Assembly: GCF_014199985.1 (NCBI RefSeq)
Contig: NZ_JACHOS010000011.1
Location: forward strand, 1-64,000
DNA: 64,000 nucleotides
Origin: Methylorubrum rhodesianum
GTDB lineage: Bacteria; Pseudomonadota; Alphaproteobacteria; Rhizobiales; Beijerinckiaceae
Direction: 5' to 3'
In this document: piece after piece, positions 59,222 to 64,000 of the stretch
How positions within the stretch are numbered: position 1 is the first letter of the stretch
Layout: every line of letters starts with the position of its first letter
Made by a program: the position numbers and the translations under genes
The notes under the pieces: model-generated
Database searches by the model: none
Told to the model about the DNA's origin: nothing
Seen by the model: only the letters and a program-made list of their open reading frames with translations

Positions 59222-59896
59222 TCAGATCTTGGTCAGCGTCACCGGCGGCTGCCGGGTGATCACGGTGGACAGGCTCGCGGCGAGGCACAAGCCGGCCGCG
59301 ACGCAGGCGGGAATCGCGAGCGCCGCGATCCCGAGATGCATATGGGCCAAGGTGCCTGCAACCGCTCCGACGAGGAGCGAGAGCCAGACCGAGCCGTCCC
59401 CGACCCAGCCGAAGCGCGGCCCTCTCCCGGCGAGCGCCAGCGCCGCCTTCTGCCCGAACGCGAACAGCGCACCCGTGACGAAGGTGGTGCCGGCGCGAAA
59501 GCCCTGGACGTGGGCGAGCACCGCGTTCTGCCCGCCCATGGCAAGCGCCAGGAACAGCGAGGCCACGCCGACATGGGCGTGCTCGGCCGCCAGGGCAACC
59601 GCCGCGCTCAGCGCCGCGGCCTCCAGGCCGAGCACCGCCGGGGTGACCCATCGGGGCGGGCACAGGGCGGCGATCGCCCCGCCCGAGACCGCGCCGACGA
59701 GGAAGGCCGCGATCAGCAGCGCCGGCAGCACGGCGCCGAGCAGCTCGCCGTGACCGAGCGAGACGGCGAGTTGGGTCGTGTTCCCGCTCATGAGCGAGGT
59801 GTAGAGGCCGCCGAGCCGGATGAAGCCGAGCGCATCGACGAAGCCGGCGAGCGCGGTGAGCACCACGCCGAAGCCGATCTGCCAGGGTCGGGTCAC
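59222..59896 (-). CDS. YoaK/DUF1275 family membrane protein
   Basis: A 224-residue protein with six or so hydrophobic helices. ALAGFVDALGFIRLGGLYTS-like sequence, MSGNTTQLAVSLGHGELLGA and GGQNAVLAHVQGFRAGTTFV-TGAL are the DUF1275 (YoaK) signatures. Possibly a small transporter. It is 16 bases upstream of the WD40 gene on the same strand. Confidence 0.88.
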   Translation of the reverse strand: MTRPWQIGFGVVLTALAGFVDALGFIRLGGLYTSLMSGNTTQLAVSLGHGELLGAVLPALLIAAFLVGAVSGGAIAALCPPRWVTPAVLGLEAAALSAAVALAAEHAHVGVASLFLALAMGGQNAVLAHVQGFRAGTTFVTGALFAFGQKAALALAGRGPRFGWVGDGSVWLSLLVGAVAGTLAHMHLGIAALAIPACVAAGLCLAASLSTVITRQPPVTLTKI

Positions 59897-60163
59897 GGGG
59901 CGGACACGATCGTTAAGGCGCTCTTCGAGAGACGGGCCGCAGCGTGGGCGAAAGTCGCCCTCGTCCGACAGGGAGTTAGAGGCGTCACGGCGTCCGGTGC
60001 GGCTGAATGCAGTCGCGGCCTCCTCCCGTCAAGGTTAACCGATCGGTTACCAAATGCGCGCAAATCGAAGCAATCACGGTGAACGCGGCCCTTCACGGCC
60101 CCGTTGGTCCGGCGATCCGCAAGCTCGGCCGTTGCCCGAGCACGGGTGAGTTGGAGTTCTGCC

Positions 60164-60583
60164 ATGATCCCCTTCGCTTGCGCCCCCGCTGCCCTGCCTC
60201 CGTTCTCCCTGGCGCCGCGCGCCGACACGATCCTCGTGGTCGAGGACGAGTCCTTCGTCTGCGAGCTGGCCGCCGAGGCGCTGCTCGACGAAGGCTACCG
60301 GGTGCTGACTGCCGCCGATGCGGACGAGGCCGAGGCGATCCTGTCGAGCGAGCACGTGGACCTGCTCTTCACCGATATCGATCTGGCCCGCAACACGAAC
60401 GGCATCGCGCTGGCCCACCGCGCCCGCCGCAGCCTGCCGCGCCTGCCGGTGGTCTACACCTCCGGCGGTCGCGAGGGCCTTTCGTCCGCCGAGGCGGTGA
60501 ACGAGTCGGTGTTCATGCCCAAGCCCTACCGCGCGGCGCAGCTCGTGGCCGTGACCAACGATCTGCTGCGCCACCGCGGCTGA
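60164..60583 (+). CDS. Single-domain response regulator
   Basis: A 139-residue CheY-like receiver with no output domain. Acidic pair E27-D28 (ILVVEDESF), phosphorylatable D71 (LFTDIDL), Thr/Ser in VVYTSGG and Lys in MPKPYRAAQL complete the active site. ATG 60164 has GGAG about nine bases upstream; the open frame starts 20 codons earlier. No histidine kinase is adjacent. A palindrome (60034-60052) lies upstream. Confidence 0.9.
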   Translation: MIPFACAPAALPPFSLAPRADTILVVEDESFVCELAAEALLDEGYRVLTAADADEAEAILSSEHVDLLFTDIDLARNTNGIALAHRARRSLPRLPVVYTSGGREGLSSAEAVNESVFMPKPYRAAQLVAVTNDLLRHRG

Positions 60584-60620
60584 GGTTTTCGAAAGCCCCC
60601 AACTGGAACGAGACGTAACG

Positions 60621-60965
60621 ATGCGTCGCCTGATCGCCTGCGCCTTTCTGATGCTCGCCGCGATGCCGGCAGCCCGAGCCGAATGCGATGTCGAGGATAC
60701 CGGGCTGGAACCGGCCATCGCGAAGAAGAAGGAGCTTCAGGAAGCCAAGAACGCGCAGATCGTGCGCGATCTGCGCACCCTGCGCGACGCGGCGATCGTG
60801 CTCGAGTCCTACGGCTTCCCGGACGAGTGCAAGCGCCTCGTAACGATCGTGAAGGGGCTCGCCGCCAAGCCGGACGACACGATCAAACGCAGCAGCGACA
60901 CCGACGAGGAGAAGGCCGAGGAGATCCAGGAATCCCGCGAGCCGAAGGCGCCGCGTGGCCGGTAA
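60621..60965 (+). CDS. Small secreted hypothetical protein
   Basis: A 114-residue protein with a signal peptide (MRRLIACAFLMLAAMPAARA) and a charged helical mature part: LEPAIAKKKELQEAKNAQIV, then RDLRTLRDAAIVLESYGFPD and an acidic/basic tail. One Cys follows the cleavage site and another is central. Same strand as the response regulator, 37 bases after it. Family not recognised. Confidence 0.7.
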   Translation: MRRLIACAFLMLAAMPAARAECDVEDTGLEPAIAKKKELQEAKNAQIVRDLRTLRDAAIVLESYGFPDECKRLVTIVKGLAAKPDDTIKRSSDTDEEKAEEIQESREPKAPRGR

Positions 60966-61835
60966 TCACCGGCGCACCGGATCGTCCCGCTCGGAACGGC
61001 AGCGCGGATCGTAGCTCGAAACCACCGGATCGTCGGCGTCGCCGACGGTGACGAGCGACAGGGTCGCCTCCGGGCGCGCATAAGCGTAGGAGCAGAAGCC
61101 GAACCCGGTACCCGAGCAGGCCTCGCCCTCGACGACGCCGCGCTCGATCAACGCCGCCTCGCGCGAGGCGGGATGATCCGGCACCGGTCCCTTCACCGGC
61201 TTCCATCCGAGCTGCCGCAACGCCTCGCGCGCGCGGGTGACCGGCTGGCCGTAGACGTTCGGAACGAGGCTGCGGCCGTCGCAGAACGCCTCGAGCGGTG
61301 CCAGCGGCACGATGCTCAGGCTCGCCTCCCCCTCCACCTGCAGATCGGCCAGGGGCTGCGGGAGGAGGTCGCCGTCCCACAAGCGCAGGGCATCGGCTCC
61401 GAAGGGGACCACGCGGCCGATCGAGCGGGCCGCGTCCTTGCGCGTATAGACGACCGCCCGGAGCCCCTCGCCCTCGAAGAGGCCGACATTGCCGGCGGCG
61501 ACCTCGCAGGAGCCGCTGGTGCCTTGCACGAAGCGACCCGCGAAGCTGACCGCCTGGAACTGTCCGATCCGCGCCTCGCCCGTCACCGCCCAGCCGGCCG
61601 CGGCCACCTGCCGCCCTGCGTTCGAGCGCGGCGTCACGATGAATTGGGAGCAGAGTTCACGCTCCCCGGCCTGCGGCGGCGCCTTCGGCAGGACCGAGAG
61701 CGGCGCGGCCGCGACGGTCTTGACCGACGATGACACCTGGAGCCGCGCCGGCTCCTCCTGCGGATGGGCGGACGTCGCCGCGCCGCCGGTGAGAAGGCTG
61801 GCGATCAGGACGGGGGTGACGGCACGGCGGCTCAT
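60966..61835 (-). CDS. Secreted protein with a PASTA-like segment
   Basis: A 289-residue exported protein. ATG 61835 has AAGGGAGAG upstream and begins a signal sequence (VTPVLIASLLTGGAATSAHP). The C-terminal half has VPNVYGQPVTRAREALRQLG followed by WKPVKG, resembling a PASTA repeat (a wall-binding fold), and three or four Cys. The family is otherwise unrecognised. It converges on the previous gene with adjoining stops. Confidence 0.7.
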   Translation of the reverse strand: MSRRAVTPVLIASLLTGGAATSAHPQEEPARLQVSSSVKTVAAAPLSVLPKAPPQAGERELCSQFIVTPRSNAGRQVAAAGWAVTGEARIGQFQAVSFAGRFVQGTSGSCEVAAGNVGLFEGEGLRAVVYTRKDAARSIGRVVPFGADALRLWDGDLLPQPLADLQVEGEASLSIVPLAPLEAFCDGRSLVPNVYGQPVTRAREALRQLGWKPVKGPVPDHPASREAALIERGVVEGEACSGTGFGFCSYAYARPEATLSLVTVGDADDPVVSSYDPRCRSERDDPVRR

Positions 61836-61917
61836 ACTCTCCCTTGGGGTTGGGATCAGCGGAGAACGCCACGGTGACCGGCCTTCGCGCGCCCGGCAAG
61901 ACGCAACCGCCGGACCG

Positions 61918-62598
61918 TCAATCCAGGCCGATGAAACCGTCCGGAAAGGCGCCTCCCCAGGACAGACATCCGACCGGCACGTCGGCATGCCGCGCGATCT
62001 GCCTGGCCACCGTCTCCGGCGGGGTCGGCGCGCCCTCGCTCTCGCTGACCACGATTCCGACGAGCGGGACGCCATGCGCACGGAGCGTCTCGACTGCGGT
62101 CAGCGCGTGGCTGATTGCGCCGAGATAGCTGCCGGACACGAGCAGGGCCGGGATTTCCTGTGATTTCAGCCAGTCGAGACCGGTCGCGGCCTCGGTGATC
62201 GGGCTCATCAGCCCGCCGACGCCCTCGATCACGACGATCTCGCCGTCCTCGGCCTCGACCAGACGCGCACGGCACCAGTCGACCAGTTCGACGAGGGTCA
62301 GGCTGCGCCCCTCGCGGGCCGCGGCGAGGTCGGGCGCCAGCGGCGCGGCGAAGCGCCAGGGCGAACAGGCCCCGACGCTCTCGCGGGTGATCGCGAGCCC
62401 CTGCGCGGCGAGCAGCCGGCCGGTGTCGCTCTCGGCGAAATCAGGATGGTCGAGGGGGGGAACGCCGCTGGCGAGCGGCTTCAGGGCCCGCACCCGCCGG
62501 CCCCGGCCGCGCAGCCGGCGGACGAGGGCGGCCGTGGTGTAGGTCTTGCCGATCTCGGTGCCGGCGCCGATGACGAACAGGGCGGGCAGAGCGGTCAT
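61918..62598 (-). CDS. bioD: Dethiobiotin synthetase
   Basis: BioD closes the ureido ring of dethiobiotin using CO2 and ATP. The 226-residue protein has the P-loop VIGAGTEIGKTYTTAALVRR, RALKPLASGVPP (substrate Lys region), and VIEGVGGLMSPIT. Length is normal. No bioF, bioA or bioB is adjacent, so it is an isolated biotin gene here. ATG 62598; the 29 upstream codons in frame are not convincing. Confidence 0.92.
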   Translation of the reverse strand: MTALPALFVIGAGTEIGKTYTTAALVRRLRGRGRRVRALKPLASGVPPLDHPDFAESDTGRLLAAQGLAITRESVGACSPWRFAAPLAPDLAAAREGRSLTLVELVDWCRARLVEAEDGEIVVIEGVGGLMSPITEAATGLDWLKSQEIPALLVSGSYLGAISHALTAVETLRAHGVPLVGIVVSESEGAPTPPETVARQIARHADVPVGCLSWGGAFPDGFIGLD

Positions 62599-62722
62599 GT
62601 CGCGCGCATCGGCCCTCGGCCCGGCCTCGCTGCCCCTGTCCGGATGGCGCCGCCACGCTCGCGGGAACGGGACGGGTCGATCCATGCCGTCCTTGCGAGG
62701 CGAAGCGCGAGCGCCGAACGCC

Positions 62723-63496
62723 TCACTTCTCGACGAAGGCCTTCTCGATGACGTAGTGGGCCGCCTCGCCGTGGTTGCCCTCCTCGTAGCCGAGGCCGGT
62801 CAGCATCTCGCGGGTGTCCTTGATCATCTCCGGCGAGCCGCACAGCATGAAGCGGTCGTTCTCGATCGACATCGGCGGCAGGCCGATATCCTCGAACAGC
62901 TTGCCCGAGGTCATCAGGTCGGTGATCCGGCCACGGTTGCGGAACGGCTCGCGGGTCACCGTCGGGTAGTAGATCAGCTGGTTGGCGATCATCTCGCCGA
63001 GGAACTCGTGCTTGGGCAGGGTCTCGGTGATGGTCTCGCCGTAGGCCAGCTCCTGCACCTGGCGGCAGCCGTGGACCAGCACGACCTTCTCGAAGCGGTC
63101 GTAGGTCTCCGGATCCTTGATGATCGACAGGAAGGGCGCGAGCCCGGTGCCGGTCCCGAGCAGGTAGAGGTGGCGGCCGGGCAGGAGGTTGTCGAGCACG
63201 AGCGTGCCGGTCGGCTTCTTGCCGACCATGATCGGGTCGCCGACCTTGAGGTGCTGGAGCTTCGAGGTGAGCGGACCGTTGGGCACCTTGATCGAGAAGA
63301 ACTCCAGCTCCTCCTCGTAGTTGGCCGACACCACCGAGTAGGCGCGCAGCAGCGGCCGGCCCTCGACCTCGATGCCGATCATCGTGAACTCGCCGTTGCG
63401 GAAGCGGAACGAGGGATCGCGCGTCGTGCGGAAGGAGAAGAGCGTGTCGGTCCAGTGATGGACGGAGAGGACGCGCTCCTCGTTGTACTTGCTCAT
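62723..63496 (-). CDS. fpr: Ferredoxin-NADP+ reductase
   Basis: A 257-residue flavoprotein exchanging electrons between NADPH and ferredoxin or flavodoxin. RAYSVVSANYEEELEFFSIK is the FAD RxYS motif, GTGTGLAPFLSIIKDPE the NADP-binding loop, and the C-terminus VIEKAFVEK is typical of the bacterial subclass found in proteobacteria. A convergent/adjacent layout gives no operon partner. In Rhizobiales it supports oxidative-stress and iron-sulfur metabolism. Confidence 0.94.
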   Translation of the reverse strand: MSKYNEERVLSVHHWTDTLFSFRTTRDPSFRFRNGEFTMIGIEVEGRPLLRAYSVVSANYEEELEFFSIKVPNGPLTSKLQHLKVGDPIMVGKKPTGTLVLDNLLPGRHLYLLGTGTGLAPFLSIIKDPETYDRFEKVVLVHGCRQVQELAYGETITETLPKHEFLGEMIANQLIYYPTVTREPFRNRGRITDLMTSGKLFEDIGLPPMSIENDRFMLCGSPEMIKDTREMLTGLGYEEGNHGEAAHYVIEKAFVEK

Positions 63497-63665
63497 CGGC
63501 CGCAGGTTTCCCGATTCTCGAAGCGTCGAAAGCGGGCTCTTCTCGCAGTTGCAGCATCCGCGTCAAGACGCAGCGCCGCCACAGCGGTTCGAATGTGGGT
63601 TTGTCTAGAACTGTTCTTGATGCCGGCGCATGCCTGCCCTGGCGGGAGCGCATCGCCGGCCCGGC

Positions 63666-64000
63666 CTAGAGCGGCTTCAGCCCCGCCTCGATCTCGGCCC
63701 GGCGCGGTTCGAGGAAGGGCGGCAGGGCGAGACGCTCACCGAGCCGCTCCATCGGTTCGTCGGTGGCGAAGCCCGGCCCGTCGGTGGCGATCTCGAACAG
63801 GATGCCATTGGGCTCGCGGAAGTACAGGCTGCGGAAATAGTAGCGATCGACCGGCCCGCTCGACGGCACGCGCTGCTGCTTCAGCCGGTCGGCCCAGGCG
63901 TCGTATTCGGCGTCCGGGATACGGAAGGCGACGTGATGCACGGCGCCCGCGCCCTGACGCGCCTGGGTCCCCGTGCCCTTGAGAAGCTGAACCTCCGCCG
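63666..64000 (-). CDS. VOC-family ring-cleaving dioxygenase/glyoxalase, C-terminal part (cut by window edge)
   Basis: The frame enters from the right edge, runs through [20 protein letters not shown] and [20 protein letters not shown], then [20 protein letters not shown] ends the metal-binding region (His in HHVAF, Glu in FEIATD). This is the second half of a vicinal-oxygen-chelate protein of the ring-cleaving dioxygenase type. The N-terminal domain lies outside the window. Confidence 0.85.
   Translation of the reverse strand, partial: AEVQLLKGTGTQARQGAGAVHHVAFRIPDAEYDAWADRLKQQRVPSSGPVDRYYFRSLYFREPNGILFEIATDGPGFATDEPMERLGERLALPPFLEPRRAEIEAGLKPL

Overview
This window is GC-rich, densely packed bacterial chromosome with ordinary housekeeping content. 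The gene families suggest an alphaproteobacterium of the Rhizobiales, most likely Methylobacterium/Methylorubrum. The pointers are paired GSI and rhizobial-type GSII glutamine synthetases, a separate small subunit of methylmalonyl-CoA mutase, an RcdA/DUF1465 gene, CtrA boxes of the form TTAA-N7-TTAA, and the zapA-6S RNA-ygfA order. The genus is my inference from familiarity, not from a database search. I saw no tRNA, rRNA, CRISPR array, prophage or intact insertion sequence.

Layout. 1-2.8 kb: dTDP-L-rhamnose operon rfbC-rfbB-rfbD-rfbA (minus strand; rfbA is cut by the window edge). 3-7.4 kb: three small secreted proteins, the methylmalonyl-CoA mutase small subunit and undecaprenyl-diphosphatase. 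7.6-17.3 kb: GST, QueG and an SDR protein; a soluble chemoreceptor with three PAS domains and a PilZ domain; a Nudix hydrolase, a DUF983 protein, RNase R with a variable-looking repeat tail, and an FMN reductase. 17.4-22 kb: a nitrogen-assimilation block with glnA (GSI), glnII (GSII), glsA (glutaminase) and glnB (PII), with candidate sigma-54 promoters for glnII and glnB. 22-31.4 kb: NAD(P)HX repair enzyme, amino-acid permease, Sel1-repeat protein, ThiE-like protein and the lower-glycolysis set fbaA, pgk and gap.

31.8-40.1 kb: DUF4164 protein, zapA, 6S RNA, 5-formyl-THF cyclo-ligase and a YmdB-like phosphodiesterase. These are followed by an ExbB/MotA-like plus MotB/OmpA-like putative ion-driven stator pair, a low-GC two-gene module (DUF4926 + DUF6883), a D-cysteine desulfhydrase-like enzyme and an MsbA-like ABC exporter. 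40.3-48.6 kb: rpmE, rcdA, a candidate CtrA-controlled small RNA, rpmH-rnpA-yidC-engB, DUF423, a short-chain fatty-acid transporter and a PPP-type phosphatase. 48.7-64 kb: clpB, two divergent MOSC paralogues, a small CtrA-box gene, argB, HAD phosphatase, zincin, O-antigen-ligase-like protein, WD40 protein, YoaK-like protein, single-domain response regulator, bioD, ferredoxin-NADP reductase and a truncated VOC dioxygenase.

The most interesting signals are regulatory or modular. Two perfect CtrA boxes flank unannotated or unknown loci: a candidate ~95-nt sRNA next to rcdA and a 74-residue orphan. The PII/GS/glutaminase cluster carries sigma-54-like promoters. The MotA/MotB-like pair has no flagellar neighbours. 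The DUF4926/DUF6883 insert is about 53% GC in a region of about 71% GC.
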